This document shows, one piece after another, positions 24,394 to 32,383 of a stretch of 43,729 nt of DNA. The notes beneath the pieces were generated by a model that saw nothing but the letters and a program-made list of their open reading frames with translations, was not told where the DNA came from and ran no database searches. Positions within the stretch are counted from its first letter, which is position 1. Each line of letters begins with the position of its first letter. The DNA is from an uncultured Erysipelotrichaceae bacterium (GTDB lineage: Bacteria; Bacillota_I; Bacilli_A; Erysipelotrichales; Erysipelotrichaceae), in assembly GCA_947036815.1 (NCBI GenBank), contig CAMQRS010000010.1, positions 1 through 43,729 on the forward strand, read 5' to 3'. The translations under genes and the position numbers were made by a program.

Positions 24394-25641
24394 ATGGAAA
24401 CAAAAGCAATTAGATTATATGGAGTAGATGATATTCGTTTAGATACTTTTGAATTACCACCAATTAAAGAAGATGAAATTTTAGTGAAAATAGTATCTGA
24501 TAGCATTTGTATGTCAACATGGAAAACATTAAAACAAGGGGCTGCACATAAACGTGTACCTAATGATGTATATAATAACCCAATTATTATTGGACACGAA
24601 TTTGCTGGAGATATTGTAGAAGTAGGAACTAAATGGCAAGGACAATTCAAACCAGGTCAAAAATTTGCACAACAACCAGCAATTCCGGGACAAATGGAAT
24701 CACCGGGATACTCATACCAATGGTGTGGTGGAGCTGCTACTTACTGTATATTTCCTAATGATATTATTGAAGCGGGATGTATATGGACTTTTGAAGGAGA
24801 TAGCTACTTTGCTGCGAGTGTAGCAGAACCTATGTGTTGTGTAATTAGTGGATATCACACTAACTACCATACTGAACCTGGAAATTATAACCATGTTATG
24901 GGGACGAAAACAGATGGGAATGTGATTATATTAGGTGGATGTGGTCCAATGGGCTTAGGAGCAATCTCTTATGCACTTACTTATGACAACAAACCTAAAC
25001 GTTTGGTTGTTACTGATATTAGTGATGATAGAATTGAAAGAGCGAAACAAGTAATATCAGAACAAGAAGCAAAAGAACATGGAGTTGAATTAATCTATGT
25101 GAATACTGCAAAGATGGAAGATGAAAAAGAAGGGTTAATGGAAATTGCTGAAGGTCATGGTTATGATGATGTATTTGTTTATGTAGCATACCAAAATGTG
25201 TGTGAATTAGGAGATGCAATCTTAGCATATGATGGAAACTTAAGTTTATTTGCAGGACCTACAGATCCGAACTTTAAAGCAAATATGAATTTATATAACT
25301 CTCACTACTCTAGAACTCGTATCTTAGGAAGTACAGGTGGAACGATTGGTGACATGAAAGAAGCAATCGAAAAAGATGCAAAAGGATTAATTAAAACAGC
25401 AGTTATGATTACTCATATTGGTGGTATTGATTCAGTTATTAATGCGATAACTAACTTACCAACAATTCCAGGTGGGAAAAAATTAACATATACTCATGTG
25501 AAAATGCCTTTAACTGCAATTGCGGATTTCGAAGAATTAGGTAAAGATAATGAATTATATGCAAAATTACATGAAGCATGTAAAAAAAATAACGGATTAT
25601 GGAACAGTGAAGCTGAACAAATCTTGTTAGCAAATAACTAA
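24394..25641 (+). CDS. Zinc-dependent polyol-phosphate dehydrogenase, SorE (sorbose-1-P reductase)-like
   Basis: A 415-residue medium-chain dehydrogenase/reductase. The catalytic zinc ligands appear as Cys39 (SICMSTWK), His68-Glu69 (IIGHEFAGDIVEVG) and Glu145 (VAEPMCC). The four-cysteine structural-zinc lobe of ordinary alcohol dehydrogenases is missing and replaced by QPAIPGQMESPGYSYQWCGG, as in the L-sorbose-1-phosphate reductase SorE group. The Rossmann nucleotide motif is GGCGPMGLGA (181-190). SorE interconverts L-sorbose-1-P and glucitol-6-P, that is, it acts on the carbon next to the phosphorylated one. In this operon it likely oxidises the hexitol phosphate made by MtlA and takes the place of the absent mannitol-1-P 5-dehydrogenase (MtlD). 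Last gene of the operon, one base after the kinase. Confidence 0.8.
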   Translation: METKAIRLYGVDDIRLDTFELPPIKEDEILVKIVSDSICMSTWKTLKQGAAHKRVPNDVYNNPIIIGHEFAGDIVEVGTKWQGQFKPGQKFAQQPAIPGQMESPGYSYQWCGGAATYCIFPNDIIEAGCIWTFEGDSYFAASVAEPMCCVISGYHTNYHTEPGNYNHVMGTKTDGNVIILGGCGPMGLGAISYALTYDNKPKRLVVTDISDDRIERAKQVISEQEAKEHGVELIYVNTAKMEDEKEGLMEIAEGHGYDDVFVYVAYQNVCELGDAILAYDGNLSLFAGPTDPNFKANMNLYNSHYSRTRILGSTGGTIGDMKEAIEKDAKGLIKTAVMITHIGGIDSVINAITNLPTIPGGKKLTYTHVKMPLTAIADFEELGKDNELYAKLHEACKKNNGLWNSEAEQILLANN

Positions 25642-25708
25642 AAAAAGTAATTACCTATCCTATTGATATGATACCTATCAAGTAGAGGTAAGTAATAAAA
25701 ATATCATG

Positions 25709-25744
25709 GAATGTCAATGTCTTAGTAGACAACAATATAAGAAT
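25709..25744. repeat. 36-nt interspersed repeat, copy 1
   Basis: 31 of 36 bases match the copy at 43676-43711, including GGAATGTCAAT, TTAGT and GACAACAA. It lies between the end of the hexitol operon and its terminator. It may be a solo end of an insertion sequence; no transposase remnant or partner end is seen here. Confidence 0.55.
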
Positions 25745-25762
25745 TGATATTCGCGTATTTAT

Positions 25763-25804
25763 AAGGAGTCATTTATCCAAGGGATGATTGACTCCTTTTT
25801 TTTG
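25763..25804 (+). terminator. Hexitol operon terminator
   Basis: AAGGAGTCA (25763-25771) and TGACTCCTT (25789-25797) form the outer stem, ATCC/GGAT an inner one, followed by eight T. Confidence 0.9.
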
Positions 25805-25896
25805 TTATAACATAGATCTAGTAATTACATTTCTTTTTCGTTATTCCTTATTAACTGATAGTAAACTTTATATAGCTAAAGTTAACGAACACTCAA

Positions 25897-25947
25897 TTGC
25901 TATGAGTATTGTTGCTTGATATACTATAAGTATCAAAACGTTTTGAT
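25897..25947 (+). promoter_or_regulatory. Promoter and palindromic operator of the XRE-TPR regulator gene
   Basis: -35 TTGCTA (25897-25902) and -10 TATACT (25920-25925) are 17 bases apart. TTGATA and TATCAA flank the -10. Just downstream is a perfect 16-base palindrome, ATCAAAACGTTTTGAT (25932-25947), over the likely transcription start. This is the expected place for autorepression. Confidence 0.65.
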
Positions 25948-25973
25948 TACCTTACATACAGGAGATAACTATA

Positions 25974-27026
25974 ATGAAAATCAATGAAATAATAAAGACG
26001 AAGAGACTAGAGTTAAACTTAACGCAAGAACAGGTGGCAAAGAGATTGGGTATTACAACACCTGCCGTAAACAAATGGGAGAGAGGGTTATCTTATCCAG
26101 ATATTACACTGTTACCACCATTAGCAAGACTGTTACACATAGACCTGAACACTTTACTTTCTTTTCAAGAAGACTTGTCAAAACATGAAATTGGAATGAT
26201 GATAAATGAATTGTTTGAAACTTTTTCAAAGGAAAATTATGAAGAAACATTCAATCTAGTAACGGATAAGATACGAGAGTATCCCAATTGTGAACTCCTT
26301 ATTTTAAATTGTGCAATGTCACTACAAGGTGGATTATACTTATTTGATATTGAAAACAAGGAAATGTATGAGATTGAAATACAACAATTATTATCAAGAT
26401 GTGTGGAAAGTAAGGATCTAGAAATTAAGAACTTAGCTCTTACAACGATTATTGGTAAATGCATCGAGATAGAGGATTTGGATAGGGCACAAACATATGT
26501 AGATATGCTACCAAACAATGGTTTTGAACGTATTTCAAAACAAGGAACTATTTTTCGTAAAACAGGAAAAATAGATGAGGCAGCCAAGTTATACGAAGAA
26601 CGAATTTTTCAAGATGTTACAAAAATTACTACACTCTTAAATCATTTAATGGAACTGTCAATAGATCAAGGTCACATGGAGGATGCAGAAGAACTTGCAG
26701 GTATTATTAGTCAAACATCCAGTTTGTATTCAATGTGGGACTGGAATGCGTATTTACCATATTATCTTCTATATACGAAACAAAAAAAGGAAGATAAATG
26801 TATCGAGACATTGGATACGATGTTAGATCTTTTGAGTCAAAACTATAGATTACCAGAGTCGGTATTGTATCGTCATATAGAGAAGAAGACGATGACAGGT
26901 AATGGGCTTATGTTTGAGCATATGTTAAATTCACTTCAAGATGATAAAACAGAAGAGTTGGATTTTATTAGAAATAATTCAGAGTTTAAAGCGTTGATTT
27001 TAAAGTATAAAAAGAGCACGCATTAA
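25974..27026 (+). CDS. XRE-family regulator with helical repeat C-terminus
   Basis: A 350-residue regulator. The helix-turn-helix at about 10-64 reads LELNLTQEQVAKRLGITTPA, VNKWERGLSYPD and LLPPLARLLHIDLNTLL, the standard pattern. The remaining 285 residues are helical with a tetratricopeptide-like spacing (for example KQGTIFRKTGKIDEAAKLYEE), an architecture that in other regulators of this type binds a peptide or partner protein. GGAGATAACT precedes the ATG. It is transcribed alone, with its own promoter and terminator, and the palindrome at 25932 suggests that it represses itself. The FUSC-type gene downstream has a separate promoter, so regulation of it is possible but not shown. Confidence 0.8.
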   Translation: MKINEIIKTKRLELNLTQEQVAKRLGITTPAVNKWERGLSYPDITLLPPLARLLHIDLNTLLSFQEDLSKHEIGMMINELFETFSKENYEETFNLVTDKIREYPNCELLILNCAMSLQGGLYLFDIENKEMYEIEIQQLLSRCVESKDLEIKNLALTTIIGKCIEIEDLDRAQTYVDMLPNNGFERISKQGTIFRKTGKIDEAAKLYEERIFQDVTKITTLLNHLMELSIDQGHMEDAEELAGIISQTSSLYSMWDWNAYLPYYLLYTKQKKEDKCIETLDTMLDLLSQNYRLPESVLYRHIEKKTMTGNGLMFEHMLNSLQDDKTEELDFIRNNSEFKALILKYKKSTH

Positions 27027-27117
27027 AGAGTTTGCATAGTAAACGTTTCTTAGCAAAAGAGTACATGTTATTTATAAACATATGGCGTAAATGAAATACC
27101 ATATACAATAAGAACCC

Positions 27118-27153
27118 AAGAAAGAGAGTCGTTATATGAAGACTCTCTTTCTT
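27118..27153. terminator. Terminator of the XRE-TPR gene
   Basis: AAGAAAGAGAGTC (27118-27130) pairs perfectly with GACTCTCTTTCTT (27141-27153) around a 10-base loop. The tail continues into the -35 of the next promoter. Confidence 0.85.
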
Positions 27154-27180
27154 TACATAGCAGATCTAGAGTGGTATACT
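27152..27180 (+). promoter_or_regulatory. Promoter of the FUSC-type gene
   Basis: -35 TTTACA (27152-27157) and extended -10 TGG-TATACT (27172-27180), spacing 17. Transcription would begin near 27187, which rules out a start codon at 27171 and supports the ATG at 27222. Confidence 0.75.
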
Positions 27181-27221
27181 ATGGAATGAATTTTGATGAA
27201 GAAAGCATAAAGGAGAAATAT

Positions 27222-28292
27222 ATGAAATTTTATAACATACTTCAATTAGACCCAAAAGTAATAAAAACAAAAATAAGCGAAAGCATGAACAAAGAAGAAA
27301 AAAGGAAATTTAGAATCGCTATGATTTCTAGATCTATTTTAATCATTCTGTTTGCTATTCTTTTTATCGCACCATTAGCTTATGTGTTTGGTGATGAAAA
27401 TACATCTATGGCAGTCTCTATTTTTTGTATCCTATTAAGTGTACGATTTATTGATTTTGGATGTTGTATAAATGATTCACTAAGGAATTTAGTTGTTGTC
27501 TTTATGATTCTTTTATTTTCTCCAATCCTTGCATACCATGTCAATCCACTACTTAGTGTGATGATTCATTTTGCATCATTCTTTACTATCTTGATTATGA
27601 CTTGTGATAAACCAGAAGATGGAAATGGTGGTTTATTTAGTTTTGCCTATATATTTCTTGCAGGAAACCCAGTGTTTGGAGAAGTTCTTTACCAACGCTT
27701 TCTGTTGACATGCTTAGGTATTCTTATTTGTGGGGCTATTTATTATCAAAAACACAAAGATAAAAATGAGGGAGTGCGCTTCATTAACATACTAAAAGAC
27801 TTTGATTTCTATAGTCACAAACGACAATGGAAAATAAAATTATCATTAGGAATTGCCCTAATATTATCAATTGGTGTGTACTTTCAAATAGAGAGGTATA
27901 TGTGGGCTGGATTTGCTTGTGGGTCTCTATTGTCTGATCATTCAGAAGAATCAAATATTAAACATCGCTTTATGGCTCGATTAGCTGGAGTGTTCTTAGG
28001 GTCTGTCTTATTTTATCTTATCTATACATTACTTCCATCACCATTACACTTTATAATAGGTCCTTTAGGTGGATTGTGTTTAGGATTTTGTAGTGAGTAT
28101 AAATACAAAACGACGATGAACTGCTTGGGTGCACTGATGCTAGCATCTAGTATATACGGAGTACAAAATGCGATTATGTTACGTATCGCACATACCATAG
28201 GTGGAGTAGTTTTTGCACTGTTCTTCTTTTACATATACGATCATTATGTAGGGAATAGATATATAAAGAAGAAAAAAGTAAGTGATTCATAA
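27222..28292 (+). CDS. FUSC-family membrane protein
   Basis: A 356-residue membrane protein with about eleven hydrophobic segments arranged as two similar blocks separated by a hydrophilic middle (about 185-220, KHKDKNEGVRFINILKDFD). This duplicated layout, and the GFACGSLLSDHSEESNIKHRFMARLAGVFLGS stretch, shortened here to RFMARLAGVFLGSVLFYLIY, fit the fusaric-acid-resistance-like (FUSC/YqjA) family, whose members are linked to export of aromatic acids. The substrate is unknown. The ATG at 27222 follows AAAGGAG, and the promoter at 27152-27180 excludes the earlier in-frame ATG. It stands alone between two terminators. Confidence 0.7.
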   Translation: MKFYNILQLDPKVIKTKISESMNKEEKRKFRIAMISRSILIILFAILFIAPLAYVFGDENTSMAVSIFCILLSVRFIDFGCCINDSLRNLVVVFMILLFSPILAYHVNPLLSVMIHFASFFTILIMTCDKPEDGNGGLFSFAYIFLAGNPVFGEVLYQRFLLTCLGILICGAIYYQKHKDKNEGVRFINILKDFDFYSHKRQWKIKLSLGIALILSIGVYFQIERYMWAGFACGSLLSDHSEESNIKHRFMARLAGVFLGSVLFYLIYTLLPSPLHFIIGPLGGLCLGFCSEYKYKTTMNCLGALMLASSIYGVQNAIMLRIAHTIGGVVFALFFFYIYDHYVGNRYIKKKKVSDS

Positions 28293-28304
28293 TTTCACAG
28301 TTTG

Positions 28305-28342
28305 AAAAAACCGTACTTCTCATGAGAGGCACGGTTTTCTTT
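28305..28342. terminator. Bidirectional terminator between FUSC-type gene and spoVB
   Basis: AAAACCGT (28307-28314) and ACGGTTTT (28331-28338), with an inner CTTCTC/GAGAGG helix, flanked by A and T runs. Serves converging genes. Confidence 0.85.
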
Positions 28343-28411
28343 TATCATTATGATACGATCTAAAAGGAAATGAACTTAATTCTACTTGTTTGAATATAGA
28401 TAATGACTCAG

Positions 28412-29713
28412 TTATCCATGATGGGATACGCTTCTATTATCTTTGATAAAGAAGTGAATAATACGTATTAAATGAAGGATAGTAGTAGCACTCATTCCTA
28501 CTACTAAAGCTAACACTAAAGCATTTCCTTGTAAGGTTGGTGTTAAAAAGAATATAATACATAGTCGTAATACACAACCGACAAGAGTATCGATACTACT
28601 TTGGGTAGGTTTTTCTATCGCATGTAACATGACTCCGAGGATGGGTTGAATACTATATAAGATAAACGGAATGATGCATAGTTGCAATACCTCTAGACTT
28701 TCAATACTACCATATAATAACATGCATATTTCTTCACTAAATAGATACAGAACAGCGGTATACAAAAATCCACAAAACAATGCAAATGAAGTAGTTTTAA
28801 GAAATAAACTATATGCATATTTTTTATTGTTTCTAGAATATTGATACGTAAATGCAGGTAGTAAATAGTTAGCTAATGTTAATGAAATAAAAGAAGGAAG
28901 AGTTAATAAAGGAAGTGCATATCCATTCAATAATCCATAGGTTAAACTCACTTGTTGAAGTGCAAGTCCTTGAATTTGTATGTTCATTAAAATCGGTTCT
29001 AAGAAATACGTGAATGATCCAATAAAACGAGAACCACTCATGGGAATAGAATGATGTAATATTTGCTTTAAGGCAGTATGATCATAACTCATTTTTAATG
29101 TTCTACGGTTTTGATGAAAAAAGATAACGATGAACATGAATAAGGAAGAAGCGAATTCACCTACAGCAATAGATAGTATTGCAACACGTGTAGCATCCAT
29201 GCTGTTTAATGTGAACATTTGGTATATTACTATTAAAAAGACGATACGTACTACTTCTTCTGTGATTTGTGAAAAGGTTGAAGAGATAAAACATTGCTTA
29301 CCTGATAAGTATCCTTTTAATAAACCAGATAAAGAAACTAAAGGTAAGAACGGTAGCATACAGTAAAAAAGAGAATGCATGGGTTGTTGAAATAATAAAG
29401 AAGATAAAAAAGGAATTGAAAAAAAGTAAATTAATGTTGTTATTGTAGTAGTAAATATAGTAAAATATATACTTGTACTGAGTATTGAACTTTTATAGTT
29501 TTTATCAGCTAATAATTTTGATAGTACTTGAGGTGTCCCAAGTTGAACAAACGTGATTAGAATAATCATGCATGGCATTAACATGGAATAATAACTCATT
29601 GCTGTTGTACTTAAAGAGCGAGCAAGGATAATTCTACATAAAAAGGACAGTATTTTAGCAATAAAGGAAATAATAAGCAGGGTTAAGGAAAATTTAATCG
29701 TTTTTTTTCTCAT
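28412..29713 (-). CDS. spoVB: SpoVB/MurJ-like flippase (MOP superfamily)
   Basis: A 433-residue membrane protein with about 12-14 hydrophobic segments, of the polysaccharide/lipid II flippase group. SLTLLIISFIAKILSFLCRI at the start and LSGLLKGYLSGKQCFISSTF, SQITEEVVRIVFLIV in the middle follow the SpoVB pattern (G-x-x-x-G-x, S-Q-x-x-E-x-x-V-R). SpoVB is needed for spore cortex synthesis and related proteins flip cell-wall precursors. It is somewhat shorter than Bacillus SpoVB (518). The start at 29713 follows TTGGAG; a longer frame from 29761 lacks a ribosome site. It is adjacent to comN-secDF-recJ as in Bacillus, but here on the opposite strand from them. Confidence 0.75.
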   Translation of the reverse strand: MRKKTIKFSLTLLIISFIAKILSFLCRIILARSLSTTAMSYYSMLMPCMIILITFVQLGTPQVLSKLLADKNYKSSILSTSIYFTIFTTTITTLIYFFSIPFLSSLLFQQPMHSLFYCMLPFLPLVSLSGLLKGYLSGKQCFISSTFSQITEEVVRIVFLIVIYQMFTLNSMDATRVAILSIAVGEFASSLFMFIVIFFHQNRRTLKMSYDHTALKQILHHSIPMSGSRFIGSFTYFLEPILMNIQIQGLALQQVSLTYGLLNGYALPLLTLPSFISLTLANYLLPAFTYQYSRNNKKYAYSLFLKTTSFALFCGFLYTAVLYLFSEEICMLLYGSIESLEVLQLCIIPFILYSIQPILGVMLHAIEKPTQSSIDTLVGCVLRLCIIFFLTPTLQGNALVLALVVGMSATTILHLIRIIHFFIKDNRSVSHHG

Positions 29714-29742
29714 ATAGGCTCCAATTTTCTTTGAAAATGATT

Positions 29743-29748
29743 TATAAT
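29743..29748 (+). promoter_or_regulatory. -10 element of the comN-secDF promoter
   Basis: TATAAT 28 bases before the ATG at 29776, preceded by TTGAAAATGA. No well-spaced -35 is seen. Confidence 0.4.
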
Positions 29749-29775
29749 ATAAGGTATGCACGAAAGGAAGTATAT

Positions 29776-30069
29776 ATGAGTAATAATAGTGTAATACATT
29801 CTAATGAGTTTAAATTAGCTGTATTTTTAAAAATTAAACAACTTAGAAGAAATGAACTGACAACACTGACTTACACTCACATTATTAAGGTACTTCATTT
29901 CTTAAAGTGGAAGAAAATGCCACCTCAAAGTATACATCTAGCGATTCATGATGTATTCGATTTGAGTATTGGTGAGATTGTTGCAACGTTACATATGTTA
30001 GCGTTAATTGATGGAACACAGATGGAAGAGAATGCAATAGAAGAATGTTGGAGGAAAATAAATGATTAA
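29776..30069 (+). CDS. comN: ComN-like post-transcriptional regulator
   Basis: A 97-residue protein resembling ComN (YrzD), which in Bacillus controls comE mRNA localisation and accumulation. The central segment HIIKVLHFLKWKKMPPQSIH and the following LAIHDVFDLSIGEIVATLHM correspond to the family's W-K-K-x3-P-L-x-x-x-x-D-I-L-x-L pattern. Similarity is modest, but position directly before secDF and beside spoVB is the conserved one. The start at 29776 follows AAGGAAG; upstream in-frame ATGs lack a ribosome site. The 3' end overlaps secDF by 8 bases, so the two are coupled. Confidence 0.65.
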   Translation: MSNNSVIHSNEFKLAVFLKIKQLRRNELTTLTYTHIIKVLHFLKWKKMPPQSIHLAIHDVFDLSIGEIVATLHMLALIDGTQMEENAIEECWRKIND

Positions 30070-32344
30070 GAAAAGATTGGTTGTATTTAGTTGTACAATA
30101 TTAGTTTTAATTGGATTTGTTGCGGGGTTTTCTAATAGCGCAGTAAGTAACATGAACCTTGGACTTGATTTACAAGGTGGGTTCGAAATACTTTACGATG
30201 TAGAAGCATTAGATACAGCCGAAAATAAAGAAGTGGATATGGCAGCTGTAGTAAGTGCAGTTCGTAAAAGAGTCGATGTATTAGGAGTTAGTGAACCTGA
30301 AATAAGTGTTGAAGGGGAACGTATTCGTGTACAATTAGCAGGTGTTAGCGATATCGAATCAGCTCGTGAAGTCATTAGTAGTTCAGCAGTATTAACATTT
30401 AGAAATACGGCTGATGAATTATTGATGGATGCGAGTGTATTAAAAGAGGGCGGAGCATCGTTAGGTTATTACGAAGGAACTCCAGTTGTGTATTTAGATA
30501 TTGCAGACCAAGAAAAATTTGCAGAAGTAACTGGTGAATTAGCAACTAGTACAGATAACTTATTAATCACTTGGTTAGACTTTAGTGATGAACAAAGCTA
30601 TATAGATGAAATGGGTTCTGAAGAACCAGCCTATATTAGTTCAGCGTCGGTAAAAGAGTCTTTACTATCAGAATCGGTTTACATTCAAGGTGATTTCACA
30701 GAAGTGGAAGCACAACAATTAGTGGACTTATTAAATTCAGGTTCATTAAACTTTCAAATGACGGAAGTATATTCGAATGTAGTTAGTGCAGATTTAGGAG
30801 TAGGTGCATTTGACGTTACTATTTTTGCAGGATTGATTGGAATTATTGGTATCATGATCTTCATGGTATTTGTATACCGTTTTCCAGGATTTATATCTGC
30901 GGTAACGATTGCAGCATATACATTACTAACATTATTACTGTATAATTTATTAGGTGGAGTATTTACACTAAGTGGAATTGCAGGAATCGTATTAGGAGTG
31001 GGAATGGCAGTAGATTCAAGTATTATTACGTTTGAACGTATTAAAGATGGATTATTGCAAGGAAGAACTGTAAAAGTTGCATATAAAGAAGGAATTTCAA
31101 AATCGTTCTCTACGATTCTTGATAGTCAATTAACGACTTTTATATCAGCAATTATTTTATATACATTTGGAACAGGAACCGTTAAAGGATTTGCGACAAT
31201 GTTATTAGTTTCTACGATAGTTACAGTATTATTTAATGTTACTATTGTAAGATTCTTACTAGGTCAAATCATCCAATCAGGATATTTAGATAATAAAAAA
31301 ACATGGTTTGCGATTAATGAAAAAAACATACCTGATTTAAATAAAGGGCAGGAACGTAAATACTTCGGTCCATTCGCTAATTTTGATTTCATTAAGAATG
31401 CGAAATACTTTATTGCAGGATCAGTTGTGATAGCTGCAGCTGCAGTAGTTGTGATGGGAATGAACGTCACTTCAAATGAGAGTGCATTAAATTTAGGGAT
31501 TGATTTCTCAAGTGGAACAAAAGTAACAATAACTTCAGAAGAAGCAATTGATGCGGATAACGTGAAAGAAGCAATCACAAATTTAGATATAGTAGTAGAT
31601 AGTGTTAAATTATCAGGTGATAATGATACAGTAGCCACAGTGGCGATAAAAGAAGCACTAAATGAAGAACAAAGGGTCTTAGTATATGACTATGTATCTG
31701 ATGAATTCAATACGGAAGCAAGTGATTCTACAGTATCACCAATTGTAGGAAAAGAATTAATTAAAAATGCATTTTTGATGTCAATCTTATCTTGGATTGC
31801 GATATTAATTTATATTAGTATACGATTTAAATGGGATTATGCAATTGCAGCTATCGTTGCATTAGTACATGATGTATTAATCATACTAGCAGTATTTGCA
31901 ATCTTTAAAATGGAAATTACAACAGATATCATTGCAGTGTTATTGGCAATCATTGGATATTCAATCAATGATACAATAGTAGGGTTTGATAGAATTAGAG
32001 AAAATCTGGAAAATGCAAGTTCTGGTAAAAAAGAATTAAGTAATACAGATTATGCAAATGTTGTGAATAATTCATTACGAGAAACGATTGCTCGTTCATT
32101 TGTTACAACAATTACGACGATGATTCCAGTTGTTTGTTTGATATTCTTAGGAAGTTCATCAATCATGGAATTCAATATTGCTCTATTGATTGGATTAATT
32201 GCAGGTTCAAATTCTTCAATTAATATTGCGGCTCAATTATGGTATTACATTAGATGTAAACATAAACCAAAAACAAAAGTTAAGAAAAGACTTAAAAAAG
32301 TAGATGAAGTTGAGGAATATATTGTTCCTGGACTTAATGATTAA
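30062..32344 (+). CDS. secDF: Fused protein-export protein SecDF
   Basis: A 760-residue fusion of SecD and SecF, which use the proton gradient to help pull secreted proteins through SecYEG. The SecD half has the D1 motif LGLDLQGGFEILYDV (about 32-46), an external P1 domain, and a six-helix block with GVGMAVDSSIITFERIKDG. The SecF half starts near residue 430 with the matching LGIDFSSGTKVTI and ends with GYSINDTIVGFDRIRENL. Twelve transmembrane segments are expected. It is translationally coupled to the upstream comN-like gene and followed by a terminator-like hairpin before recJ. Fused SecDF is typical of Bacillota. Confidence 0.95.
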   Translation: MIKKRLVVFSCTILVLIGFVAGFSNSAVSNMNLGLDLQGGFEILYDVEALDTAENKEVDMAAVVSAVRKRVDVLGVSEPEISVEGERIRVQLAGVSDIESAREVISSSAVLTFRNTADELLMDASVLKEGGASLGYYEGTPVVYLDIADQEKFAEVTGELATSTDNLLITWLDFSDEQSYIDEMGSEEPAYISSASVKESLLSESVYIQGDFTEVEAQQLVDLLNSGSLNFQMTEVYSNVVSADLGVGAFDVTIFAGLIGIIGIMIFMVFVYRFPGFISAVTIAAYTLLTLLLYNLLGGVFTLSGIAGIVLGVGMAVDSSIITFERIKDGLLQGRTVKVAYKEGISKSFSTILDSQLTTFISAIILYTFGTGTVKGFATMLLVSTIVTVLFNVTIVRFLLGQIIQSGYLDNKKTWFAINEKNIPDLNKGQERKYFGPFANFDFIKNAKYFIAGSVVIAAAAVVVMGMNVTSNESALNLGIDFSSGTKVTITSEEAIDADNVKEAITNLDIVVDSVKLSGDNDTVATVAIKEALNEEQRVLVYDYVSDEFNTEASDSTVSPIVGKELIKNAFLMSILSWIAILIYISIRFKWDYAIAAIVALVHDVLIILAVFAIFKMEITTDIIAVLLAIIGYSINDTIVGFDRIRENLENASSGKKELSNTDYANVVNNSLRETIARSFVTTITTMIPVVCLIFLGSSSIMEFNIALLIGLIAGSNSSINIAAQLWYYIRCKHKPKTKVKKRLKKVDEVEEYIVPGLND

Positions 32345-32365
32345 AACGCTCGAAAGAGCGTTTTT
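32343..32365 (+). terminator. Hairpin between secDF and recJ
   Basis: AAAACGCTC (32343-32351), GAAA, GAGCGTTTT (32356-32364): a compact stem with a tetraloop and T tail starting at the secDF stop. No clear promoter separates it from recJ, so recJ may depend on read-through. Confidence 0.85.
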
Positions 32366-32383
32366 CTAATGAAAGGAAATATG

